Shown here piece after piece: positions 17,068-25,561 of a stretch of 64,000 nt of DNA; the first letter of the stretch is position 1; every line of letters begins with the position of its first letter. The stretch comes from Rosistilla oblonga. GTDB taxonomy: Bacteria; Planctomycetota; Planctomycetia; Pirellulales; Pirellulaceae. Under the pieces are notes generated by a model, which saw nothing but the letters and a program-made list of their open reading frames with translations, searched no databases and had not been told where the DNA came from. Made by a program: the position numbers and the translations under genes. The stretch is from NCBI RefSeq assembly GCF_007751715.1, contig NZ_CP036292.1:186001-250000 (forward strand). Direction: 5' to 3'.

Positions 17068-19125
17068 TTAGTGGGCAAGATGTGGGATGGCCAAGTAGTG
17101 CACGTATCCGACGTCGCGCGGCCATTGCGATCGCCACTTGGCGAGCACGCTACCTGCAGATCCGGCCGCGAGTGATTCGGCGCGACCGATCACGCGGCTC
17201 GGTCCACCCAGCATCGCCAAGCTCGCCTCTTGGTTTTCCGACTGAGAAGTATCGGTGGCGGGCGGTTGGTAGGCCCGGCCGTCGGCCAACGCAAACCGCA
17301 GCTCGGGGAGCGAGGGGAACGCTTCGATCGAGAAGTCATTTACCAAGCGTTCCGGTTGGTCCAGCGGTTCGCTGCGGGTGACCAGCACACAGATCTCCAT
17401 CCCCGATGGGCCGGAGATAGGGAAGACTTGGCCTTCGGTGGAAGGGAGCGATATGCGGCTGACCGGATGATTGGGAGGCCCGTCGCTATCGATCCATTGC
17501 GCTGTCCCGTCGCTGCCGATCCAATAGGCATAGACGTAGCGTGGTTCTTCGAGAGTGACATCGATCCGCACGCGATCACCCTCCTTGATCGCACTTTGGA
17601 ACGGCGCTAGTTCGACACCGTTGGGCTCCTTTGCGACTTGCAGGTTCCAGGTCAGTTGCACATCGCGATCGGCGAGTATCGGCGGAACGTCAAGCGCTGG
17701 ATTGGCGGCGGTGTTTGTCGGATCGATCGAAGCGGTGGAGTCCAGGCTCATTCGCGAAGGCAGAAATAAAGCAGCTCCCACGAGAGCGATCGCGACGACT
17801 GCGGCCGCCGGTGCAAGCCATCGCGAGCGAGTCGGCCGGTGGGAGTCGACCGGCGATGCATCGGATGATTTCAGCCAGTCCGCCAAACGCTGCTGGACCG
17901 CGGCAGCTGTCGCAGGCCGCTGGGAGGGCTTTTTTTGCAAACAGGCCAAACAGATCGCATCGATCTCCGATGGGATCTCGGCACGCAGTTTCGACGGCGG
18001 CTGGATCGGCCGTTCCGACATCAGTTCGGCAATGGTTTGCATAACGGAATCGCCTTGGCACGCGGGGCGACCGGTCAGTAAAGCATGCAGGACACCGCCC
18101 AGGCCAAAGACATCGGTCACGGCGGAAACCGATCCACGCTTGGATTCAAGCTGTTCCGGCGCCATGAAGCTGGGCGTCCCCAGCACGGCTCCGTCGACCG
18201 TCATCTGGTGCTCGCTGTCCGCCAAAAGTTTCGCCAACCCAAAGTCGACGACCATCACACGGCCATCGCGATGCCGCATGATGTTGCTGGGTTTGAGATC
18301 GCGATGGATCAACTGGCGTGTGTGCGCGTAATGAACGGCCGCCGCCGCGTCGCGAACGATCTCGGCGGCGGAGCGGACATCCAAAGGGCCCTCCGACAAC
18401 TCATCCTGCAAGCTTTGGCCGTCGACTAAATCCATCACCAAGAAATAACCGCCATCGGGACAGCGACCGACCCCATGCACCGATACGATGTTCGGATGTT
18501 GCAGCGATGCGGTAACGCGAGCCTCTTGCAAAAAGCGGTCGACCAATCTTTGCGGCGCATTGTTCGTGCGAAGCATCTTGATCGCGACAGGCTTGTTCAA
18601 GCTCTTTTGAATCGCTTGGAAGACCGATCCCATGCCTCCCTGGCCCAGGCAACGCTGCAATTCAAAGTCATCCAGGCTGAGCGGTGCGGGGTTGAATTCC
18701 GATGTGTCGCGTGCCGAATCGTTTGCAACCGATCCGACGATCGTGCCAAACACATCGGCCTCGGCATCGATCCCCGACGGGACGGACAACTGGCGATCCA
18801 CATCGGCCTGCAAATCGGGGAAGCGGCTGACAAATTCCTCTCGCAGCCCGGTCGCTCCGCCACGTGCACGGAACTCGCCAAGGACCAGTTCGGACCGCAA
18901 TTCGGGTTCGCTATCGATATCGGGGCAAAGCTTGAGGTACTTCTCGGCGGCGATCGAATCACCGCGTGCCCAGCGGTATTTTTGATCGACAAGAATCGCA
19001 TCGGCGCGGTCGCGTTGCGAGCAGTCGGCGATCTGCACCAACATTCGATCGAGCGACGGCGGATCGGTTGCGTTCTCCCAATCGTCGATGATTTGAGATA
19101 GCAGAGATGGCTCAAGCGAACTCAT
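17068..19125 (-). CDS. Transmembrane Ser/Thr protein kinase
   Basis: A 685-residue PknB-like kinase. The N-terminal 150 residues are helical, as in many planctomycete kinases. The kinase domain at 154-420 has G-Q-G-G-M-G, K183 in V-A-I-K, H-R-D276-L-K-P-S-N, D-F-G (294-296) and M-A-P-E-Q. A membrane helix follows at about 436-456. The external C-terminus (from 475) has a beta-rich unit whose R-V-R-I-D-V-T-L-E and Y-V-Y-A-Y-W segments resemble DUF4384, a domain often found in caspase/CHAT/kinase loci. It is the last of eleven minus-strand genes beginning at 39611, 197 bases after the trypsin-like gene. All catalytic residues are present, so it should be active. Confidence 0.92.
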   Translation of the reverse strand: MSSLEPSLLSQIIDDWENATDPPSLDRMLVQIADCSQRDRADAILVDQKYRWARGDSIAAEKYLKLCPDIDSEPELRSELVLGEFRARGGATGLREEFVSRFPDLQADVDRQLSVPSGIDAEADVFGTIVGSVANDSARDTSEFNPAPLSLDDFELQRCLGQGGMGSVFQAIQKSLNKPVAIKMLRTNNAPQRLVDRFLQEARVTASLQHPNIVSVHGVGRCPDGGYFLVMDLVDGQSLQDELSEGPLDVRSAAEIVRDAAAAVHYAHTRQLIHRDLKPSNIMRHRDGRVMVVDFGLAKLLADSEHQMTVDGAVLGTPSFMAPEQLESKRGSVSAVTDVFGLGGVLHALLTGRPACQGDSVMQTIAELMSERPIQPPSKLRAEIPSEIDAICLACLQKKPSQRPATAAAVQQRLADWLKSSDASPVDSHRPTRSRWLAPAAAVVAIALVGAALFLPSRMSLDSTASIDPTNTAANPALDVPPILADRDVQLTWNLQVAKEPNGVELAPFQSAIKEGDRVRIDVTLEEPRYVYAYWIGSDGTAQWIDSDGPPNHPVSRISLPSTEGQVFPISGPSGMEICVLVTRSEPLDQPERLVNDFSIEAFPSLPELRFALADGRAYQPPATDTSQSENQEASLAMLGGPSRVIGRAESLAAGSAGSVLAKWRSQWPRDVGYVHYLAIPHLAH

Positions 19126-19322
19126 TGCTAGAACGACGCTCCTCGTTTGTAGTTGAGGGCGAGATTTCGAATTGCTTCACTCAGCCCGTTCGGAATCTCA
19201 ATCAAAGCACTATACCATCGTTAACGCGATGGGACGCAGCGGCTCTTTGGATCTCATCCGCCTGACGCGCGTAGCATCAGGCGACGTCTGTTACCAAGGC
19301 GACATTCAGAGACTGCTTCGGA

Positions 19323-20825
19323 TCACTTCTTGGAATCAGCAGCCTCCGCAGGAGCGGAGTCCGCTGGCGAAGCCTCTGTTTCCGGCTTCGCTTCTTCCTG
19401 CGGCTGTGCGTCGGGTGCTGTTCCTGCGGGATTTTTTGTTTGGGACATTACCAAGACCTTAAACCGTTCCTGAAGCTTGGCGTCTTGGAAGACCGTCGGG
19501 TCGAACATCCGTTGTTCCTTCGAGTCGATCTTTTCCCATCCGTTTGAATTTTTGGCAATGGTTAGATCGCTGAATCCGTTTTCATCGACGTCGGTCAAAA
19601 TCAGGTCGAATTCGCCATCGTTATCGCGATCGTAAAAGACGCGATTGTTAGGCATGAGAGCAAGGGCGAACTCGCACTCGAATTGCTTCCGATCCTGTTT
19701 ACCAGCCTTGTAGTCCTCGATGAAATTTGCGGGAGTGTCGCTGTCCAAGTCGACGACAACTCCGGTGAATGGAGTTTCATCGTCGATTGAAAAACGCCAG
19801 GTTTCGTAGACGTCGTCATCGTCCACGTCCAAGAAGTCGCTAGTCGCGGCGGGGGGCCAATAGTTTGGTTGGAAGACTTCCGACTTTTCAGGTCGGTTTG
19901 CTGTGAATTCCTTGACTTCGTCCAGATGCACGTGGTAGCTGAACTTGTCTAGGTTGACCTGTGAGTCCTTTTCGCTTGTCGGGATCGCAAAGTTTACCGC
20001 AACCAATTCGCCGTCGTTGTTCAGCAACGGGCCGCCAGAGTCGCCTGGATTAATTCCACAAGTCGAAAGCAACGCCTTCCGCGGTCGGCTTTGGCTGAGC
20101 GATTTGGCAAACGATTGCTTGGCATCGGAGGCCATCACCATCTGCGTCATGACCGTGTCGATCATATCGTGAGGGTACTTGGCGATACCGACAACTTCAC
20201 CGCTACGCACAGACCAAAATACGCCTCGCTTCGGATGCCCGATGGTGATGCAGTCGGTTCCAGGAGTTGCGTTTTTCGCGGCGAACGCGATCGGTTTCAG
20301 TTCTCGTCCCTCGGGGACAGCCAGCAGTTTCAGAAGCGCCAGATCCTTCTCGGGGCTCGCTGCATAAACCAGCGCCGGAGAGGCCTGCTGGTTTAGCGTC
20401 ATCATCCCATCTTCCAAGTCGCCGAAGTGGATAAATGCATATCGGCTAGCCGTGCCGATATCGATTCCGGCCGATTCGATCACGTGGTTGTTGGTCAGGA
20501 TCCAACCGTCGGAATCGACGATGAATCCCGTCCCGTAACCGCCTCCCGCACGTACAACAACGACGGAGGGAGCGATCTTTGGAAACACGCTTGCCGCGGG
20601 GCCACGACTCGCTTGACCGAGCAGTGCGCCCAAGCCCTTGGGAATCGGTTTTGCATTCAGATCGATCGGTCCGGAGCCCGGTTGCAACGCGGCCAACGCT
20701 TGATCGGCATGCACCGGCAACGATACGGGCTTCCCCGTCTCCTCGTTTGCACTCGTCGTCGATGTCGACATCAACGCCGCAAGCGACATTAAAGCGAGGT
20801 TCTTCTTCCAGCTGACTTTTTTCAT
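19323..20825 (-). CDS. Secreted trypsin-like (S1/HtrA-like) serine protease
   Basis: A 500-residue protein with a signal peptide (K-K-N-L-A-L-M-S-L-A-A-L-M, cleavage near 26). The protease domain covers about 80-290, with H114 in T-N-N-H-V-I, D161 in E-K-D-L-A-L-L-K and S263 in G-D-S-G-G-P, a complete triad. The usual HtrA PDZ domain is absent. In its place is a 200-residue C-terminal region with Asp-rich strands (D-V-D-D-D-D-V-Y-E, D-N-D-G-E-F-D, D-V-D-E-N-G) like calcium-binding or FG-GAP type repeats, and an Ala/Glu-rich tail. ATG 20825 is preferred over TTG 20840 because a GGAG sits 9 bases before it. It lies within the kinase/caspase/CHAT gene run, so it may be a downstream protease of that system. 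Confidence 0.88.
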   Translation of the reverse strand: MKKVSWKKNLALMSLAALMSTSTTSANEETGKPVSLPVHADQALAALQPGSGPIDLNAKPIPKGLGALLGQASRGPAASVFPKIAPSVVVVRAGGGYGTGFIVDSDGWILTNNHVIESAGIDIGTASRYAFIHFGDLEDGMMTLNQQASPALVYAASPEKDLALLKLLAVPEGRELKPIAFAAKNATPGTDCITIGHPKRGVFWSVRSGEVVGIAKYPHDMIDTVMTQMVMASDAKQSFAKSLSQSRPRKALLSTCGINPGDSGGPLLNNDGELVAVNFAIPTSEKDSQVNLDKFSYHVHLDEVKEFTANRPEKSEVFQPNYWPPAATSDFLDVDDDDVYETWRFSIDDETPFTGVVVDLDSDTPANFIEDYKAGKQDRKQFECEFALALMPNNRVFYDRDNDGEFDLILTDVDENGFSDLTIAKNSNGWEKIDSKEQRMFDPTVFQDAKLQERFKVLVMSQTKNPAGTAPDAQPQEEAKPETEASPADSAPAEAADSKK

Positions 20826-21196
20826 GGTGTCGGTCTCCAAAGGTAGTGATGGGGAATGCGTTCGTCTGAACGCGACTTAGCCCGCCGGATTGCAAGGCAC
20901 TTCAAATGCTTCGCCTGAACGGTATCAGGACGGATCAGCATCGATTGTCGTACGGCGGGCTTCAGCCGCATCTAATGGTTCCGAATTCAAGCCGAAGTCG
21001 ATAGACGGCGGTTTGAATACTTAGTTTCGAATTGCTGCAGATCGCCTCTGCAACCTTTCCTGCGAGCCACTCCCGTTCCTGAGTGCCGGAAGCAAAGTGG
21101 CTCGTGGGCTTACAAGCGTGTGATGGCGAGTTTCGCAATCATTACGTTTTTGATCGGAGTGTCGAATCCGATCTACTGACAGTTATCGAATCGTCT
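20826..21196. other. Intergenic region, promoter likely
   Basis: 371 bases between the trypsin-like gene start and the stop of the TPR membrane protein gene. No open frame with recognisable features. It is the largest gap between 33062 and 17068, so a separate promoter for the trypsin and kinase genes is likely here, though no clear -35/-10 pair was identified. Confidence 0.35.
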
Positions 21197-23269
21197 TTAG
21201 TTTTGAGTAATCTGGTCGCCAATCGATACGTCCAGAGCAACTGCCCCTGGCGTAGCCGGACTTGCAACCGCCGTCGTGGTCGCAAGCAGTTTCTCTAACT
21301 GTCGGAGTTCTTTATTGCGACGTTTTTGCAACTTTCGGTTCGGTAAGATTGCCAGCACCGAAAGGGCGACGATGATGCTGGTAGTGAGTGTTAGGAACAC
21401 CCACAGGAACAACGAGTATCCTCTTTTCTCGGCGTAGTAGGCTGCGACGATGCAGAAGATCACGAGCCAAAACCAATCGCGACCGCTTGCTGATGCATTC
21501 CCAGACGCGCTCTCATCCAGCATCGCATCGCTTGTGGCAGATGGCAACGCTGGGGGAGTGGGCTCAGCGGGTGCCATCGCTGCGACGTCGGGCATGACGC
21601 CACTGGATTCTTCTGTGGTTGCCTGGTTTGCGAGTGCTTCGTTCATCGTCGCGATGTTAGCGTTGACGGTGCCCAGTAGAGCGTGGTCTGGGGCCACTTC
21701 GAGCAAGATTTCGCGGGCGCGATTAAGAAACGTTAATGCTTTGGCTGGGCCAGAGACATTGGCGTGATACACCCCGAAGCGATTCCCAATATCTGCATCG
21801 CGAACATCATACGGAAGTTCCAACTCACGCCGCAATGAATAACACTTGTCCAACGCCTGCATCGACTCAAGTGCTTGCCCCCGTTCGGTCTCCGCAATCC
21901 CCAGCGAATACAACAGCTCTTGCTTGAGAATCTGGTCAGGGAATCCTGATTTTTCGTTCGAATCCAAGCCGGCACGATAGCTTTCCGCGGCGGCTGCGGG
22001 TTGTTCAAACGCTCGTTGGAACCGAGCAAGTAGCATCCATGACTTTGCAATGTTAGGATGGTTTTCACTTAGCATCTGCTGTTCGATAGCGATCCCCTCA
22101 CGGATGGCTTCGGCGGCTTCTTGCGGTCGATCGCCAATCCCCAGCAAGGCAGCTTCGTGAAACTTGATCGAAGCCATCGGTGATGAAACTTCACCAAACA
22201 CAGCTGCATCCTTCTGCAATTCCTCTAGTCGTTGCATCGCTTCGTCCAGTTTGTCCGCACGAGCTGCTTCGCCGTTTTCGGCGAGCTTTTCATTCCATTT
22301 GGAAATCGACGCGATGCGATCGATCCGCTGCTGCATCGCCTGGATAGCATCCGGCTTCTCAAGATGCTCCAACAGGACCAACTGATGCGTTAGGAGATTT
22401 TGGTAACTATTGGAATCCGGCCCCATCAGCTTCTCTGCGGCTTCGATCGCAAGCGTGTTCTCGATCAACGCCTCTTCGTATTTCTCTTCCGACTCCAACG
22501 TGATAGCCAACCGATATCGGCTGTTGATCACCTCTAGATGGATCGGCCCCAGTGCACTTTCAATCAAGCGTAGCGATTCCTGCCGATACGGAAGCGCAGC
22601 AGCCGGTCCACGATGAGTTTCCAGCTGAGTTGCCAACCTGTCAGTGGCTGCCGCGACCACGGCAGACTCGAGTCCTGCAACGACCTTCTGGATCGCAATG
22701 ATCTGTTCAAGGTTGGCGATGACGTCATCGAATTGTTTCAATTCGCTATTCACAGTGACAAGCGAATTGAGCGTCGTAATCAGCCGAGCGTCATTCTGGC
22801 CGCCTTCTTCAATTCTCAGTGTGAGTTGCGTTTGTAAAGATTCCAATGCGACTTCAAAATTGTTCGATCGATATGCCGCTATTCCCTGGCTTGTCAGCAT
22901 CGCGTCTCGATTAGGCGCATACACGCTAGGATCGAAAGCGTCTTTCACAGCTTCGAGCGCCGCGAGAGCGGATTGAAAATGTGTTAGCGCTTCGGCAGGT
23001 CGATCTCGATCGATATCGATGAGCCCCAGCATGTTGTTGGCATTGGCAATGAGCATGCCGGGGTCGGCCAATTGCTCGGCGACGTCGAGTGCTTGCAGGG
23101 CATAAGGCTCTGCTTCATCGAAGCGTTTTTCGATGCGTGCACGATCAGCCAAGATAAGGATCTCGTTGGCTGCCTCACGCTCATCGGCATGACAAAATTG
23201 GCAAAGCGTTCCCGTGACGACCTGGCTTAACACCGCCAAAAGGATCGCGAAGATTGGTTGTCGGATCAT
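21197..23269 (-). CDS. TPR-repeat membrane protein
   Basis: A 690-residue protein with a hydrophobic N-terminal signal (residues 6-28, ending C-Q-F-C-H-A). A long array of TPR-like helices follows (about 35-540; for example D-E-A-E-P-Y-A-L-Q-A-L and P-A-E-A-L-T-H-F-Q-S-A-L), then an Ala/Pro/Thr-rich linker and two membrane helices at about 598-642, with a charged K-R-R-N-K-E segment behind them. TPR domains are protein-docking scaffolds. The start overlaps the stop of the preceding gene as ATGA, so translation is coupled. Its last residues (A-L-D-V-S-I-G-D-Q-I-T-Q-N) resemble those of the FHA protein two genes earlier. It is likely a scaffold of the protease system; no catalytic motif is seen. 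Confidence 0.8.
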   Translation of the reverse strand: MIRQPIFAILLAVLSQVVTGTLCQFCHADEREAANEILILADRARIEKRFDEAEPYALQALDVAEQLADPGMLIANANNMLGLIDIDRDRPAEALTHFQSALAALEAVKDAFDPSVYAPNRDAMLTSQGIAAYRSNNFEVALESLQTQLTLRIEEGGQNDARLITTLNSLVTVNSELKQFDDVIANLEQIIAIQKVVAGLESAVVAAATDRLATQLETHRGPAAALPYRQESLRLIESALGPIHLEVINSRYRLAITLESEEKYEEALIENTLAIEAAEKLMGPDSNSYQNLLTHQLVLLEHLEKPDAIQAMQQRIDRIASISKWNEKLAENGEAARADKLDEAMQRLEELQKDAAVFGEVSSPMASIKFHEAALLGIGDRPQEAAEAIREGIAIEQQMLSENHPNIAKSWMLLARFQRAFEQPAAAAESYRAGLDSNEKSGFPDQILKQELLYSLGIAETERGQALESMQALDKCYSLRRELELPYDVRDADIGNRFGVYHANVSGPAKALTFLNRAREILLEVAPDHALLGTVNANIATMNEALANQATTEESSGVMPDVAAMAPAEPTPPALPSATSDAMLDESASGNASASGRDWFWLVIFCIVAAYYAEKRGYSLFLWVFLTLTTSIIVALSVLAILPNRKLQKRRNKELRQLEKLLATTTAVASPATPGAVALDVSIGDQITQN

Positions 23270-23847
23270 GACGTGGTTGCTCCAGTTGAATCGGTTTGTG
23301 CAAAAGCAGTCGCTGCCGTTTGATATTCTGTCAAACGGTTAGAAAACATTTCCATGTTTTCGCTAGACGTAGGGGCGACGCGGCAGGCGAATTGAGATTG
23401 TTTTCCCGAGGGAAGCGAATACGTCACATAGTGTGTGGCGCGTCCAAACATCAGGATGATCAACGGGACGATAACAAAGCCGAGGATCCCTAACACGATT
23501 TGCAGGACTGGATTTGATTGCTCCATGCCAGCGAAAAGCAATCCGGCAACTCCCAGGAACCAAAGCAACAAGAACAGGATTTTTAGAAGTCCAAGCGACA
23601 CCCAACGTCCCGTTGTTCGGTACTTTGTGATCCGCGCATAGGGCACCGTTCGCGTTGTTCGTTCGGTCAAAAGCGCCGTGTAGAATTGAGAGATGAATGG
23701 AATCCTGAACTTGGGCAGGTCGCCACACACCACGATCGCGGTTTCTTGGAAGTTGACATCGCCCTTTCCGGCAAAGTCCAGACGCTTACCAAATATCGAA
23801 TTCCATAACGACATGCGTGGTATTTGAAATTTAACGTTGAATTTCAT
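23266..23847 (-). CDS. Small membrane protein with PH-like N-terminal part
   Basis: A 193-residue protein. Residues 25-80 are beta-rich (E-T-A-I-V-V-C-G-D, T-R-T-V-P-Y-A-R-I-T-K-Y-R), resembling bacterial PH-like domains in which a V-P-Y-x-R-I-T strand is typical. Two membrane helices follow at 85-106 and 114-134, then a soluble tail. It overlaps the kinase gene upstream (stop at 23844) and the TPR gene downstream (start 23269), both as ATGA, so it is an integral member of the operon. No family name can be given with confidence. A membrane anchor or adaptor for the kinase or TPR protein is an inference. Confidence 0.7.
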   Translation of the reverse strand: MKFNVKFQIPRMSLWNSIFGKRLDFAGKGDVNFQETAIVVCGDLPKFRIPFISQFYTALLTERTTRTVPYARITKYRTTGRWVSLGLLKILFLLLWFLGVAGLLFAGMEQSNPVLQIVLGILGFVIVPLIILMFGRATHYVTYSLPSGKQSQFACRVAPTSSENMEMFSNRLTEYQTAATAFAQTDSTGATTS

Positions 23848-25502
23848 GATTGCACTCCCAGTTGGTTAGCCGACTGATCGCGCAATTCGCGAAACTCGAA
23901 ACAGTAACCCGCGACGGCGAGGAACGAATCACAGACTCCGATGGCTTCCTGGTACAGCCGTAGTTCGAAATAGCTGTGTGCCAACAACATGCCAGCTTCC
24001 ATGTTGTAAGGGTCATCATCGAGCATCAACTTGGCCTCAACCGCCGCTTGTTTTACTTGGTCATTCGCCAGAAGTGTCTCTGCGTACTTTTGCCGAACAC
24101 CGAGGTCTTCGCTTCGTTCTTGAGCCATCGTTTCCAGGATTTTGAGCTGCATGCTCGAATCGCCTGCGTTTTCAGTAATCGATCGCCGCAGATCACGCCC
24201 GCGTTGCAAATATCGGATTCGTGAAAAGAGGTAGCAGGTCAGTGGGACAAAAATGAGCGAGAAAACAACCGATGCGAGCATTCCGATGCGAAGGGTGCCG
24301 TCGTCGATTTGAATCCCTCCTTTTTGTAGTCCAGCAAGCATTGCTGGCAAAACAGCGTCACTTACGAGATGCCCAAGAACGAGCGTCAATAGGCCAAGCA
24401 CCGTATAGATCAGCGACCGTCCCCACTGTTGTTTGAAAAACGCCGCTCGCTGTCCTGTATAGAACAACCACAGTCCCAGCAGAACGATCACCGTCGATGG
24501 AACCATCAGTGGTCCCGCCCAAAAGATCGCACTGATCACGCAACCAATCGTGCATAAGCGAATCTTGCGATTTGTCTGGTCGTCGATGGTCAGTTTGTGG
24601 TCATTCCCTTGCTTCAGTTCGCCGGTCGAGGGTGACGATTGATCTCCCAGCAGCTTCAAAAGCTCGGCCGGAGATCCAGTTCGAGTGGACAATTGCTTTT
24701 CCAACAGCCCGTAGATAATTGTGGCTAGCTGATCATCGTTCGAATTTCCCAGTATGTCTTCGAGCGGGACCGGAGTCTTGTAAAAGACTTCCGACGCCAA
24801 TTCTTTGACGGTTTCGCCGACAAACGGCAAATCGCCAGTAAGCATTTGATAGGCCACCACCCCCAATGCCCAAAGGTCCGATTGGGTCGTCGCGCGTCCA
24901 CGCAACTGCTCCGGAGCCATGAACTGATAGGTGCCGCCGGTGTTTCGTGAAACTTGAATTCCGTCGGCGACGCGGCTGATCCCAAAGTCGGTCAACACAA
25001 AACGTGGGACATCGCGTGGTTGCCCGTCATCGGAGGTGATAACCAGGATGTTCGCAGGCTTGATGTCGCGGTGCAGGATTCCTGCCGCATGCGCATGTTG
25101 AAGTGCCGACGCCATTTGACGTAGAAACTCGCGAACCTCAGCGGCACTGAACGTCCCGTGCTGCTCGGCGTATTCTTTTAAATCTCGCCCATCCAAGTAC
25201 TCCAGTGCGACAATCAATCGATCGTTGTCGATGAAGAAATCTAACAGTCCGACGATTCCCGGATGCCGAAGCTTGGACAGAATCTCCGGCTCCATCAGCA
25301 AACGATCCAAGTTGCCGCGGTTTTCAACCACTTTTAATGCAACCTTGGTTTCGGGAGCGTCGACGTGATGGGCGAGGTAGACCGTTCCGTGAGCCCCTTT
25401 GCCAATTTCTTGCCGAAGCATATATGGCCCAATCTTCCGTTCGGGCGGGGGCGCACCGCGGTTATCCAAATCAGGTTTGTCGGGCATCGTTGCAGTAGTC
25501 AT
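23844..25502 (-). CDS. Ser/Thr protein kinase with C-terminal membrane segments
   Basis: A 552-residue Hanks-type kinase. The domain covers 27-285: G-K-G-A-H-G, K57 in V-A-L-K, H-R-D146-I-K-P-A-N, D-F-G (172-174) and M-A-P-E-Q. After it come several hydrophobic helices (about 325-435) and a C-terminal TPR-like pair (A-E-T-L-L-A-N-D-Q, M-L-L-A-H-S-Y-F-E-L-R-L-Y-Q-E-A). ATG 25502 is chosen because AAGGTG precedes it; the TTG 24 bases upstream has no such site. It lies 59 bases after the zinc-ribbon/FHA gene and overlaps the next gene. It is the most probable writer of the phosphothreonines read by the two FHA domains encoded upstream. Confidence 0.92.
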   Translation of the reverse strand: MTTATMPDKPDLDNRGAPPPERKIGPYMLRQEIGKGAHGTVYLAHHVDAPETKVALKVVENRGNLDRLLMEPEILSKLRHPGIVGLLDFFIDNDRLIVALEYLDGRDLKEYAEQHGTFSAAEVREFLRQMASALQHAHAAGILHRDIKPANILVITSDDGQPRDVPRFVLTDFGISRVADGIQVSRNTGGTYQFMAPEQLRGRATTQSDLWALGVVAYQMLTGDLPFVGETVKELASEVFYKTPVPLEDILGNSNDDQLATIIYGLLEKQLSTRTGSPAELLKLLGDQSSPSTGELKQGNDHKLTIDDQTNRKIRLCTIGCVISAIFWAGPLMVPSTVIVLLGLWLFYTGQRAAFFKQQWGRSLIYTVLGLLTLVLGHLVSDAVLPAMLAGLQKGGIQIDDGTLRIGMLASVVFSLIFVPLTCYLFSRIRYLQRGRDLRRSITENAGDSSMQLKILETMAQERSEDLGVRQKYAETLLANDQVKQAAVEAKLMLDDDPYNMEAGMLLAHSYFELRLYQEAIGVCDSFLAVAGYCFEFRELRDQSANQLGVQS

Positions 25503-25561
25503 GTTCACCTTGTCAAAGTTGTTCAAGTCATTGATTTCAAATTTGGTTTGTCGTGGGCTCG

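Noticed and set aside
19259-19283. Rho-independent terminator after the trypsin-like gene
   Set aside because: A 7-bp stem (CGCCTGA/TCAGGCG) is present, but the loop is 11 bases and no T-run follows on the minus strand.
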